Shown here in pieces: positions 44,115 to 52,591 of a DNA stretch of 64,000 bases. The stretch comes from Gammaproteobacteria bacterium UBA2675 (GTDB lineage Bacteria; Pseudomonadota; Gammaproteobacteria; Pseudomonadales; Pseudohongiellaceae): NCBI GenBank assembly GCA_002354805.1, contig DEMH01000003.1:113110-177109 (forward strand), read 5' to 3'. The translations under genes were made by a program, and so were the position numbers. Below the pieces are notes generated by a model. It did not search any database, was not told where the DNA came from, and saw only the letters and a list, made by a program, of their open reading frames with translations. Within the stretch, counting starts at the first letter, position 1. Every line of letters starts with the position of its first letter.

Positions 44115-46523
44115 TTACCAGGCGTAGTCCAGACGCAGACCGATGAGCGGTTCAGCTTCACTGTCGTCTGCAACCTCAATGCCCCGGCGATAATCAAACT
44201 CGGCATCGTCGCTGGACGATGCTGCTGTTACGTTGATGACATCGAGAAAGGCAGTGATGTCTATTGGACCAAATGCACGGCGATAGTCAACACGAATATT
44301 CAGTAACCCCGAACCGCTTTTTCGACCTACATTGCGCTCCGTAATCTCTTTTGAGTAGCGTACAGGCTGCCCGGCAGGTAATACATCGGAGTGCACGATA
44401 AACCTGTCGTCTGGTCGTCCGGAAAGATACTTGTAGCGTCCGGCGACTTTCCAGCGATCGCTGATTTCCCAGGTCAGGCCAAGGGTTGCAACATGTTCGC
44501 GATTGAATTCGTCGACCACATCGCCCCGACCGTCTTTGCGGTCGAGGACAGCATCGTTGTACGAATATGTAGCGGAAGCATAGATGCCTTCGCGAAGAGT
44601 GCCATTGGCCACGATGTCGACACCGTAAGATGTGCCATCACCCAGGTTGGCAAACGTACCGTTGGCTCGATCCAGATCTACCACCAGTCGATCGAGTTTT
44701 TGATAATAGGCCTCTGTCAGCACTGACCAGTTGCTGTCGGGGAAAATCTCGAAACCGATACTGCTGTGCGTGATTTCTTCGTTTTTTAGATTGTTAGATG
44801 TGTTCGCGGCAAGCTCCAGGTACCGTGGCGACTGATGAAACAGTCCTGCTGTTGCGAAATAGCGAACCGAGTTGTCTGGTCGCCAATTGATACTGAGTCT
44901 TGGCGATGCGAAACTTTCATCTGCGAAGCCATCGCGTTCCAACCTCAGACCAGTGCGAATATCCCAGTCCCCGTGCTCAAAAACCTGTTCGATGTAGCCC
45001 GCAAAATTCGTTTCTTTTTGACGCAGTGACGAGTTGATATTTCCGGGCGTCAGAACGATGTATTTTTGATCAGGGTCGGGTCTGAAGTCGTCATCGTCGT
45101 AAACAAATCGAATCCAGTCGCCGTCGAGAACAGTCTGGTAATCCAGTTTAACCTGTGTTGCCCGTACACCTGCGCTGAACACGCCCCATTGATTGATTGT
45201 CTCGAAATCGCTTCGCCAGCCCATCTCTGTTTCATTTTCACCGATAGTGATGATGTCTTCCCGCACAGGAAAACTGGACGCGGGTGATCCCTCGGGCACC
45301 AGATCAGGAAAAGATTCGCCTTCTGAGCTGATCTTGTCGCTTCGGCGGAAATACACTTTGTTGGTCCAGACCGACTGCTGGCCAATCAAGGATCGTAATG
45401 TCAGTCCGTACAGATCACTGTCCTGTTCCGAATCCTGAAGCGCAACATCTTCGAAATTGGGCGATGCCGCAACATGCGTCACATCGCGGGTGTAGTCTTC
45501 ATGGGTATCAATCAGCAGCACCTCCAAGGTGTTGTCCGGATTGAGGGGAATCACTGACTTTACCAGCACATCTCTAAGCACAGGGTCGCCAATGTCGAGT
45601 TCTTCGATGGTTTTAAAAAACGATCCGAAGTCCAGGCGTCTGGCCGAAACCAGCAAGGTTGAATCTTCAGTGAAGCCAGCGGGACCGTCGTAGCCAACTT
45701 CATAACCCGCAAGATCAAGTCGCAGACTCGCTGACGGGCTGGGGTTGCCATCGGCAACTTCAAGTCTTAGCAGTGAGGCCGCCCGCCCCCCGTAAGCCGC
45801 GCTCCATCCGCCGGGCGAAAACTCTGCACCGCTGATTACATTGGGCGCAAAGATCGAGAAACGGCCGCCGCCTCCCACGTCTTCTTCCTCACCCAGCGTT
45901 GCATCAAAATGGATCGCTTTGTCAAAAGGCAGGTCATCCACAAATAACAGATTGTCCCGTGGACCTCGACCGCGCACGCTGAATGCGGCGAATTCACTGG
46001 CAGACGCCAGACCAGGTAATCCATCCAGTGATAGCAGCGGATCTGCGCCACCACCCACGGCGCTACGTAGCGCTTCTCTATCCAGATAGGTACTGCTGGC
46101 TGACGCAAATGCATCCGCCTGTCGTCCCTGCACCACGACCTCCTGAATTGCAGCTGCCGCTCTGAGTTCGAAGTCAATTCGGGTGTTCTTGCGCGTCACA
46201 ACTCGCACACTTGGTTCATATGCAGACACAAACCCTTCTTTCGCAAGACTGACTGAGTAGAGGCCGGGGTCAAGCTGTTCGATGACGGTACGGCCTTGAG
46301 CGTCAGTTTCGACTGATCGTGTAGACCCGGTTTCTCTTTCGGTAATCGTAAGTTGAACAGTCGGAATAGGTCGCTCAGTTATCAGGTCGGTGACCGCTAT
46401 GGTCAGCGCACCAGGTGCCTCTGCAGCGAAGGATATAAGTGGAAAGCTGATCAGGATTGCCGTCAGAAACGACCACAACACTCGTCTAAAATACCTGCGC
46501 GGACCGCTCAATTGCCTGCTCAT
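44115..46523 (-). CDS. TonB-dependent receptor with N-terminal carboxypeptidase-regulatory-like domain
   Basis: An outer-membrane transporter of 802 residues. After a signal peptide (about 1-33, ending SFAAEA) comes a CarboxypepD_reg-like beta-sandwich (about 36-125, TVQLTITERETGSTRSVETD). A TonB box-like QEVVVQG, a plug (DPLLSLDGLPGLASASEF, FSVRGRGPRDNLLFVDDLPF) and a barrel ending in GLRLDYAW follow. Linked operonically to a two-component system, so uptake may be coupled to sensing, as in sensory receptors. Substrate unknown. A 22-bp palindrome lies in the region upstream. Confidence 0.92.
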   Translation of the reverse strand: MSRQLSGPRRYFRRVLWSFLTAILISFPLISFAAEAPGALTIAVTDLITERPIPTVQLTITERETGSTRSVETDAQGRTVIEQLDPGLYSVSLAKEGFVSAYEPSVRVVTRKNTRIDFELRAAAAIQEVVVQGRQADAFASASSTYLDREALRSAVGGGADPLLSLDGLPGLASASEFAAFSVRGRGPRDNLLFVDDLPFDKAIHFDATLGEEEDVGGGGRFSIFAPNVISGAEFSPGGWSAAYGGRAASLLRLEVADGNPSPSASLRLDLAGYEVGYDGPAGFTEDSTLLVSARRLDFGSFFKTIEELDIGDPVLRDVLVKSVIPLNPDNTLEVLLIDTHEDYTRDVTHVAASPNFEDVALQDSEQDSDLYGLTLRSLIGQQSVWTNKVYFRRSDKISSEGESFPDLVPEGSPASSFPVREDIITIGENETEMGWRSDFETINQWGVFSAGVRATQVKLDYQTVLDGDWIRFVYDDDDFRPDPDQKYIVLTPGNINSSLRQKETNFAGYIEQVFEHGDWDIRTGLRLERDGFADESFASPRLSINWRPDNSVRYFATAGLFHQSPRYLELAANTSNNLKNEEITHSSIGFEIFPDSNWSVLTEAYYQKLDRLVVDLDRANGTFANLGDGTSYGVDIVANGTLREGIYASATYSYNDAVLDRKDGRGDVVDEFNREHVATLGLTWEISDRWKVAGRYKYLSGRPDDRFIVHSDVLPAGQPVRYSKEITERNVGRKSGSGLLNIRVDYRRAFGPIDITAFLDVINVTAASSSDDAEFDYRRGIEVADDSEAEPLIGLRLDYAW

Positions 46524-46858
46524 ATTGCTGTGCCTCCAGTAATCTACCGTGTCTTTTTGATAAACAAGGGGAGCTTAGCAATGCAGATGTGACTGAAATG
46601 TCGCTGAATAGTAATTAAATCACCACCAATGCGGAAAATATTCTCCAGCTAAATGAGGCAAGTTTTTTGCCGACTGGCCGGCGGAAAATTGCAATTAATT
46701 GCAATTTCCCTGTATCCCCCGTCCCGCATTGCGATACCTTCGATTCTAAAATGTCTAAAGCCGTTTGGCTGGTTACGCAGTGATCAGGTCCTAAAGCTCG
46801 TCCTGGTCTTACCAACAAACAGAATAAAAACAGATACTGTGTCCTGACGAGCAATACT
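46524..46858. promoter_or_regulatory. Divergent regulatory region with a 22-bp perfect palindrome
   Basis: These 335 bases separate the TonB receptor operon (minus) from the DUF5916 gene (plus) and hold no gene. A perfect palindrome, AAATTGCAATT-AATTGCAATTT, is centred at 46696/46697 (46686-46707). It is a good candidate operator for the operon's own OmpR-type regulator or another repressor acting on both genes. Confidence 0.7.
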
Positions 46859-49264
46859 ATGACCCATCAATACCGCTACCGTTTAGCTGCCAGCCTTTGT
46901 GTCACCAAGCTTTGTGCGCTGCTTCTTGGTGCCAGTGCGCATGCCCAGCCATCCGTCCCCCAACTGCCACGACTGGACCAGGATCAGGTCGATATCGACC
47001 TGGACGGTTTTCTTGACGAAGCCGTCTGGAATGACCTGCCCTATGTGGACGGCATGCGGGTGATCAACCCCGATACGCTGGCGGAAGTGCCCTATGAAAC
47101 GCATGTTCGCGCTTTTTATACCGAGCAGGGTATCTATGTTGGCGCCATGAATTTTCAACCAGCGGACACGCTGGTGGCGCGTATGACTTCCCGCGACACT
47201 CAGCTGGACCGGGACGGTTTTGTGGTTGGTCTTGATCCGTCGGGCGAGGGCCTGTACGGCTACTTCCTGCGTATCAATCTGGGCGACTCCATGACCGACG
47301 GTACCATCCTGCCGGAGCGTCAATTGAACATGCAATGGGACGGTTCCTGGAATGCCCGCACCCAGGCGCTCGAAAATGGCTGGAGCGTGGAATACTTCAT
47401 CCCCTGGGCCATGATGCCATTGCCCCAATCGCCGGACGGCTCCCGGCAGATCGGCTTTTATTATGAGCGCCAGGTGGGTCATCTCGGCGGCGAGACCTGG
47501 TCTTCGCCGCCGCTGCCTCGGACAGTAAATCAATACCTGTCGGCGTTCGAGCGGTATGAACTAGAGGATATCGAGCCACGACGCCAGTTGACCTTCTACC
47601 CGTTCGCGGCAGCCAGCTTCGACGGTCTGCGTGATGACCTGGACTCGAAAGTTGGCACCGACATCTACTGGAGGCCCACCAGCAACACGCTGTTGTCTGC
47701 CACTCTCAACCCAGACTTTGGCACCGTTGAGTCCGATGACGTGGTGGTCAACCTGACGGCGTTTGAAACCTTCTTCCCGGAGAAACGTACGTTTTTCCTG
47801 GAAGGTCAGGACATCTTCAATACCCATCCGCGCTCCAGTGGTGGTGGCGGGCCAGGTGGTCCGATCCAGATTCTCAACACCCGGCGTATTGGTGGTGCTG
47901 CCGGTTTCGATATTCCCGGCAATGTGACTGTTCTGCCAACCGATGTCAGTCGGCCCACTGAGCTGCTGGGCGCAGTCAAATATACAGGTCAGATCGGAAA
48001 GTGGCAGTACGGTACCCTGTTTGCTGCAGAGGATGATCCCACAATCCCGGGCACCCTGCCTGACGGCACGCCAGTTACCGTGCAGTCGAAAGGTCGTGAT
48101 TTTGGTGTGGCGCGCCTGCTGTACGAAGATACAACCGGGGGAGGACGTCGCGCGATTGGCTGGATGGGCACCACGGTAGAACATCCCGATATTGACTCGG
48201 TCGTCAATGCCGTGGACATGCACTATTTTTCCCGCGACAACCGCTGGATTGTCGACACTCAGTTCATGCACAGTGACACCAGCGGCGTTACTGGCGTGGG
48301 GTTTCTGGGTGATCTCAGCTATCGTCCGGAACGCGGCAAACAGCATAGCCTTACTGCCACCTGGATTGATGACAAGCTCGATATCAATGAACTTGGTTTT
48401 CTGACCCGAAATGATCAGATGAACCTTTCCTACAGCTATTTTGTCAACGAGTCCAATATCCCCGGCCTTCGCAACCGCACAACGGGTTTAATCGCCACCA
48501 ATGAATGGAACACCGATGGTCTGCCAGTAAGACTTCGTGCCGCACTGCAACGTGGTTATACGTTTCAGGACAATAACAGCCTGAATCTGTCGCTGCTGTA
48601 TTTTCCGGCGCGATACGACGATCGCCTGGGCCGCGGGACCGGGGCATTCCAGTTGCCTGTTCGCTACGGGGCGGGTGTCAGCTATGAAACCGATCGTGCG
48701 CAGTCGCTTTCCTACAATTTGGGCCTGAACGTAGATCCCGAGGATCTTGGCTCCACGCAAGTGCAAGGCCGAGCCGGTGTCGCATGGCGGCCCGTGGACC
48801 GCTTCTCCGTTGACCTGAGCCTGAGCTACACAGACCGCGAAGCGCTGCTGGTGCACCGCGGTGCAGGTCAGTACACCAGCTTTGAGGCGCACCAGTGGGC
48901 GCCAAGACTGGAGGTGGATTACTTCATCACGGCCAAGCAGCAAATACGCATCAGCACTCAGTGGACAGCGTTGAAGGCGTTTGAAGACCGCTTTTACCGG
49001 GTCAATACAGAGAGGAACGGACCACTAATACCGACTGCCAACCCGGATAACCAGCCCGATGATTTCGTGATCTCCAGGCTGACCTTCCAGGCGCGCTATC
49101 GCTGGGAAATCGCGCCGCTGTCTGATCTGTTTATCGTCTACACACGTGGCTCCAACCTGCCGCGCAACAGCCTGTTCGAGTTCCAGGAACTGTTCGAGCA
49201 GTCATGGAATGACCGGATCGTGGACCAGTTTGTGATCAAGTTGCGTTATCGGCTGGGGTCGTGA
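46859..49264 (+). CDS. DUF5916 outer-membrane protein with CBM9-like N-terminal domain
   Basis: An exported protein of 801 residues. After a signal peptide (to about 30) comes a carbohydrate-binding family 9-like domain (about 38-225; IDLDGFLDEAVWND is a typical opening). A DUF5916 barrel follows, marked by SATLNPDFGTVESDDVVVNLTAFETFFPEKRTFFLEGQD-type sequence near 280-320 (FFPEKRTFFLEG is the signature). The C terminus is beta-rich, ending RYRLGS. Family function is unknown. Divergent from the TonB receptor operon with a shared palindrome, suggesting co-regulation. Confidence 0.87.
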   Translation: MTHQYRYRLAASLCVTKLCALLLGASAHAQPSVPQLPRLDQDQVDIDLDGFLDEAVWNDLPYVDGMRVINPDTLAEVPYETHVRAFYTEQGIYVGAMNFQPADTLVARMTSRDTQLDRDGFVVGLDPSGEGLYGYFLRINLGDSMTDGTILPERQLNMQWDGSWNARTQALENGWSVEYFIPWAMMPLPQSPDGSRQIGFYYERQVGHLGGETWSSPPLPRTVNQYLSAFERYELEDIEPRRQLTFYPFAAASFDGLRDDLDSKVGTDIYWRPTSNTLLSATLNPDFGTVESDDVVVNLTAFETFFPEKRTFFLEGQDIFNTHPRSSGGGGPGGPIQILNTRRIGGAAGFDIPGNVTVLPTDVSRPTELLGAVKYTGQIGKWQYGTLFAAEDDPTIPGTLPDGTPVTVQSKGRDFGVARLLYEDTTGGGRRAIGWMGTTVEHPDIDSVVNAVDMHYFSRDNRWIVDTQFMHSDTSGVTGVGFLGDLSYRPERGKQHSLTATWIDDKLDINELGFLTRNDQMNLSYSYFVNESNIPGLRNRTTGLIATNEWNTDGLPVRLRAALQRGYTFQDNNSLNLSLLYFPARYDDRLGRGTGAFQLPVRYGAGVSYETDRAQSLSYNLGLNVDPEDLGSTQVQGRAGVAWRPVDRFSVDLSLSYTDREALLVHRGAGQYTSFEAHQWAPRLEVDYFITAKQQIRISTQWTALKAFEDRFYRVNTERNGPLIPTANPDNQPDDFVISRLTFQARYRWEIAPLSDLFIVYTRGSNLPRNSLFEFQELFEQSWNDRIVDQFVIKLRYRLGS

Positions 49265-49356
49265 AAGCGTGCACGTAGCCTTCTGGTATGTTGCTTGATA
49301 ATTGACTGAACGGTTATAGTTGGGCTTGACAATAGCAGACCTTTCAGGAGGTTCTC

Positions 49357-50118
49357 ATGGGAAGTCCGGAGGCTGGATCGCAACACAGTTCCTATCAGTT
49401 TGTTCCTGCTGGTGGTGCGGGTGACAAACGTATCGGTGATCGTCTTTTCTATTCAGTTATTTCTATTGCACTCTTTTTGATGGTTTTGTTGGGTTTCTGG
49501 CCTAGTTACTTTTCCCTGATTTTTGGCGCTCCGGTTGCCCGGCCTTTAGTCATGCATGCACACGGTGCGATTTTCACGGGGTGGATGGCATTGTTGTTGC
49601 TGCAGGTGTACCTGATTGCCAGAGGACGTGTGAAAGCCCACCGGCGTGTTGGAAAGGTGGGTATCGCTTATGGGGTGGTCGTGCTGTGTCTGGGAGTGGT
49701 GGTCAGTTTTGCAGCGCCTGCCATGCATGTACAATCCGGCAACTGGCCTCTGGATCAGGCGGCCGGGTTTATGATTCTGCCACTGGGCGACATGGTGCTG
49801 TTTGCCGGCCTTTTCGGTGCGGCGGTCAGACTGAGACACAGACGTGAGGCACACAAGCGTCTGATGCTGGCGGCGACAATCGCGCTGGTCTTTGCAGCTG
49901 TCGCACGGATGGAGATTCAGGCGCCCTGGTTGTTTTTCCTGGTGTGGGTATCGCCGTTGTTGGCGGGTATGGCCTACGATCTGTATCGCAATAGTCGCAT
50001 TCATCCGGCCTATTTGATCAGTTTTGCGATGTTCGCCGTGGCTTTCCCACGTATATTTCTTCAGGAGTCCGAGCTTTGGCTGGGATTGGCGCGGCCCATG
50101 CTGTCGGCATTTCTTTGA
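49357..50118 (+). CDS. Integral membrane protein, DUF2306-like
   Basis: A 253-residue protein with about seven membrane helices starting near residue 30. Conserved-looking polar positions inside helices include HAHGAIFTGWMALLLLQ and the cytoplasmic loop KAHRRVGKVG, with a matching REAHKRLMLAATIAL later; such paired H/R blocks occur in DUF2306-type and related membrane proteins. CAGGAGG precedes the ATG. It is the last chromosomal gene before the island junction at 50218. Function unknown. Confidence 0.7.
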   Translation: MGSPEAGSQHSSYQFVPAGGAGDKRIGDRLFYSVISIALFLMVLLGFWPSYFSLIFGAPVARPLVMHAHGAIFTGWMALLLLQVYLIARGRVKAHRRVGKVGIAYGVVVLCLGVVVSFAAPAMHVQSGNWPLDQAAGFMILPLGDMVLFAGLFGAAVRLRHRREAHKRLMLAATIALVFAAVARMEIQAPWLFFLVWVSPLLAGMAYDLYRNSRIHPAYLISFAMFAVAFPRIFLQESELWLGLARPMLSAFL

Positions 50119-50217
50119 TGACCACAAAGCCCGTCACTTATACCGGCCAAAATACCGATGCTTGAAGTGTATTGTCTTGAAAAGCAGGGGAATTTTCTCA
50201 GAAAGTTCCCAAAAAGA

Positions 50218-50264
50218 TGGTGGGCCCACCTGGACTCGAACCAGGGACCAACGGATTATGAGTC
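50218..50264 (-). other. 3' fragment of a tRNA gene with CAT anticodon (att site)
   Basis: Read on the minus strand, the piece runs from the anticodon loop CTCATAA through a 5-bp T-stem (CCTGG/CCAGG) with TTCGAGT loop to acceptor TGGGCCC and ACCA. The D-arm, the 5' acceptor strand and three of five bases of the 5' anticodon stem are absent: the match to the expected stem stops after 50264. CAT is the anticodon of tRNA-Met or of tRNA-Ile2 (lysidine type). It is the classic left scar of tyrosine-recombinase integration; not a functional tRNA. Confidence 0.88.
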
Positions 50265-50350
50265 AGATTATGTCAATAACCACCAACAGCCATCAGCAGT
50301 AAAATACTTTAAAAAACATTTATTTATATAAATATTGCTGTTGAGCATTA

Positions 50351-50456
50351 TTGGCCAGAATTGGCCATTTTTGACAGCAAGTGTCCCTGTAGTGTCCCTG
50401 AAAAATCCCTCCGCACAACGCTAAAAGCTAATAATGATGCAGCACTAAAAGCTAAT
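50351..50456. repeat. Paired short direct repeats near the island end
   Basis: Three repeat pairs lie within about 105 bases: TTGGCCA at 50351 and 50361 (10-base spacing), AGTGTCCCTG at 50380 and 50391 (11-base spacing), and CTAAAAGCTAAT at 50421 and 50445 (24-base spacing). Helical-turn spacing beside an attachment site fits arm-type sites for integrase or excisionase, or repressor sites. The region 50265-50672 has no gene. Confidence 0.6.
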
Positions 50457-50549
50457 TTTGGTGCGCAGGTTCTGCGCTCTGACTGTTCCTGAGTCAGCCA
50501 AATAGGCTGAAAACTGCGCCATTGACTGAATTATGTCAGTAAAATTGTG

Positions 50550-50653
50550 TTGAATATTTATCGTGGTATTATATAAGACTATGACAGATAAGTATTTATA
50601 GGATTGAAAATGATTTAATAATGTCGTATATTTGCACAATATGAATGTCGTAT
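50550..50653 (+). promoter_or_regulatory. Promoter and direct-repeat operator of the AbiE pair
   Basis: TTGAAT (50550) and TATAAG (50572) with a 16-base spacer make a plausible promoter. Downstream, AATGTCGTATATTTG (50620-50634) and AATGTCGTATTTTTG (50644-50658) differ at one base and are 24 bases apart, just before the GGAGG ribosome binding site. Their place suits autoregulation by the AbiEi-type antitoxin; this is inference. Confidence 0.55.
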
Positions 50654-50672
50654 TTTTGGAGGACTGCTAGCC

Positions 50673-51089
50673 ATGCCACAGTCTAATACATTGGAAAGCA
50701 AGGTGGCCTACCGCATTAAACGTCGTAGGGACAGCATTTTCATGCGGGAAGATTTTGAGGACTTGGGGGGATATGACCAAGTCGGGCGCGTTTTGCGAGG
50801 CCTTGTCAAAGACGGCCTGATTATCAAGGCAGGCTACGGCTTGTATGTGCGTGCCAAGAAGTCGTCCTTGTCTGGGAAAACTATCCCTGAGATTGGGCTT
50901 CAGGAAATTGCAAGCACAGCCTTATCTCGCCTTGGGGTGAAAACAGCGCCCACAATTGGCGAGAAAGAATATAACCAAGGCCTTACAACACAGGTGCCTA
51001 GTGGCCGCCAAGTGAAAATAGTTAAAGGAAGATGCTCAAGAAAGATTGGATATGACGGGAAATACATACGTTATGAAACAGCCTCCTGA
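50673..51089 (+). CDS. AbiEi/DUF6088-type antitoxin
   Basis: A 138-residue predicted winged-helix protein that would be the antitoxin and autorepressor of a type IV toxin-antitoxin pair. The N-terminal part fits the antitoxin helix-turn-helix (RIKRRRDSIFMREDFEDLG, then VLRGLVKDGLIIKAGYGLYVRA, a pattern shared by DUF6088 and AbiEi). It is followed by basic residues near the C terminus. GGAGG precedes the ATG. It overlaps the toxin gene by 17 bases if the toxin starts at 51073. Confidence 0.8.
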   Translation: MPQSNTLESKVAYRIKRRRDSIFMREDFEDLGGYDQVGRVLRGLVKDGLIIKAGYGLYVRAKKSSLSGKTIPEIGLQEIASTALSRLGVKTAPTIGEKEYNQGLTTQVPSGRQVKIVKGRCSRKIGYDGKYIRYETAS

Positions 51090-51999
51090 TAAAGGAGTGA
51101 TACAAGAGGCCGCTGCGGAAACAGGTATTCCCAGCGCCTTCATTGAAAAAGATTGGTATGCCATTCAAGCGCTAAGTGCGGTCGCTGCAATGCGGCTTCC
51201 CTACGACGCGGTGCCAGTTTTTGCTGGCGGTACCAGTCTTTCCAAGGGACACGGACTCATTCGGCGGTTTTCTGAAGATTTGGATTTCAAAGTTGTTACG
51301 CCAACTTCATTGACACGGGGACAAAGGCGCGATATCAGGGAAGCTGTCTTGAGCGTATTTGAGGGTCTGAGCGGTATAAAGCTGGAGAGAGAGTCTGTTG
51401 TATCCAGAGATGGCAGCAGCATTTTCAGCTTCAATCTTACCTATCCCCTTACACAGGATAGGCATTCTTCACTGCGACAGCACTTGCTCATTGAGATGAG
51501 CTTCAAGCCGCCAGCACTTCCGCCAGAGCAGCGGCCTCTACGCTCGTTCATTACGGAAATTTCTGGCACTGAGCCTGATGCCCATATTGCATGTGTGTCG
51601 CCCCTAGAAACGTCTGCTGACAAGCTGAGCGCTTTAATCTGGCGGGTGCTGAGTAAAGACAGGACGCAACCTGTTGGCTCGCCAAAGAACGAACCAGCGA
51701 TGATAAGGCACCTGCATGACCTTTGTGCGCTGAGCCCATATGCGGAGGCCAGCGGCGAGTTTGCAGGGCTGGTATTTGCCAACTACGAGAGCGACAAAAA
51801 ACGTGGTGGCCTAGCAGGCCAGTACGAGCTGCTAGATGCCGCCCAAAAAGCCAGAGAAAAACTGGCAAACGACAAGGTGTATCAAGAGGAGTACGCCATC
51901 TTTGTTGATAGAGTTTCCTATGATGACGAAGACAAGCGCATATCGTTCTCCCAAGCCATGGCATCGCTGGACAGGCTTATCAAGCTGATAACGCCTTAA
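51073..51999 (+). CDS. AbiEii-type nucleotidyltransferase toxin
   Basis: The toxin of a type IV toxin-antitoxin system, a nucleotidyltransferase that stops growth, for example by modifying tRNA, and can abort phage infection. 308 residues; the signature is FAGGTSLSKGHGLI followed by RFSEDLDFKV, where G-G-T-S and the D-x-D-type acidic pair form the active site. Start uncertain: ATG 51073 or ATG 51052, neither with a strong ribosome binding site. AbiE pairs are frequent on mobile elements, where they also stabilise the element. Confidence 0.87.
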   Translation: MKQPPDKGVIQEAAAETGIPSAFIEKDWYAIQALSAVAAMRLPYDAVPVFAGGTSLSKGHGLIRRFSEDLDFKVVTPTSLTRGQRRDIREAVLSVFEGLSGIKLERESVVSRDGSSIFSFNLTYPLTQDRHSSLRQHLLIEMSFKPPALPPEQRPLRSFITEISGTEPDAHIACVSPLETSADKLSALIWRVLSKDRTQPVGSPKNEPAMIRHLHDLCALSPYAEASGEFAGLVFANYESDKKRGGLAGQYELLDAAQKAREKLANDKVYQEEYAIFVDRVSYDDEDKRISFSQAMASLDRLIKLITP

Positions 52000-52221
52000 A
52001 ACAGACGGTGGGTTTACTTTCTGGCATCTGGGCATACCGAAAGTACGCCAGCTCGCATATATCTAAACTATTAACCCTATGGCGCTAAAGTGCTAAAGTC
52101 CCAATTGTCGTGTTGGGTTCCACCTTGGTTGCGGCTAGTAGCGGCAACGGTAACGGCTGCGGCCAGTGGTGGGTGTGTTGTGTTTATTTTCTTTTTTTCT
52201 TAATGAATGGAGGAATAAAGG

Positions 52222-52431
52222 CTGGATTACAAAAACGTAGTCACAGTAAAACAACTTGCTGATGAGGCGCCATTTCTGACCGAAGCAAAGCTACGCTGGT
52301 GGATATTCCATGCTGAAGAGTATGGGTTGACAGCAGCGCTGGTGAAAATCGGTGGCCGTGTCTATATAGACAAAGTTGCGTTTAACAACTGGCTGGGAAA
52401 TCACACCTTAGCAGAGCGCAAATCAGCTTAA
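52222..52431 (+). CDS. Small AlpA-like DNA-binding protein, CTG start
   Basis: A 69-residue protein with no ATG, GTG or TTG at its start. The only fitting codon is CTG at 52222, preceded 8 bases upstream by GGAGG, with an in-frame stop two codons earlier. The sequence looks like a helix-turn-helix of the AlpA/excisionase kind found in integrative elements: VTVKQLADEAPFLTEAKLRW, then LVKIGGRVYIDKVAFNNWL. It lies between the toxin and the integrase and ends in a good terminator. Excision control is a reasonable guess. Confidence 0.7.
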   Translation: MDYKNVVTVKQLADEAPFLTEAKLRWWIFHAEEYGLTAALVKIGGRVYIDKVAFNNWLGNHTLAERKSA

Positions 52432-52462
52432 ACGGCTGACTTGCCCGAAAGCAGTACACGAC

Positions 52463-52494
52463 AAGCCCCATCAGCGATGATGGGGCTTTTTTTA
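52463..52494 (+). terminator. Rho-independent terminator
   Basis: AAGCCCCATCA and TGATGGGGCTT form an 11-bp perfect stem with loop GCGA, followed by a T-run. It lies 31 bases after the AlpA-like gene. Confidence 0.93.
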
Positions 52495-52525
52495 TAGTCG
52501 TAAATGATAGGATAGAGGCCTTGCT

Positions 52526-52550
52526 GATACCGAATACTGAATTCTGTAAC
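52526..52550. repeat. 25-bp near-palindromic site, copy 1 (downstream of integrase)
   Basis: Arms GATACCGAAT and ATTCTGTAAC flank the central pentamer ACTGA. Copy 2 at 53242-53266 has identical arms in the same orientation but the reverse-complement pentamer TCAGT. Together they bracket the integrase gene. Confidence 0.85.
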
Positions 52551-52591
52551 AAGATGCAAATCTATCAACCCTTACAAAGGGTTATACCCTA

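Noticed and set aside
50218..50300. A complete tRNA gene
   Set aside because: The 5' acceptor strand, D-arm and most of the 5' anticodon stem are absent; only the 3' 47 bases match a tRNA.
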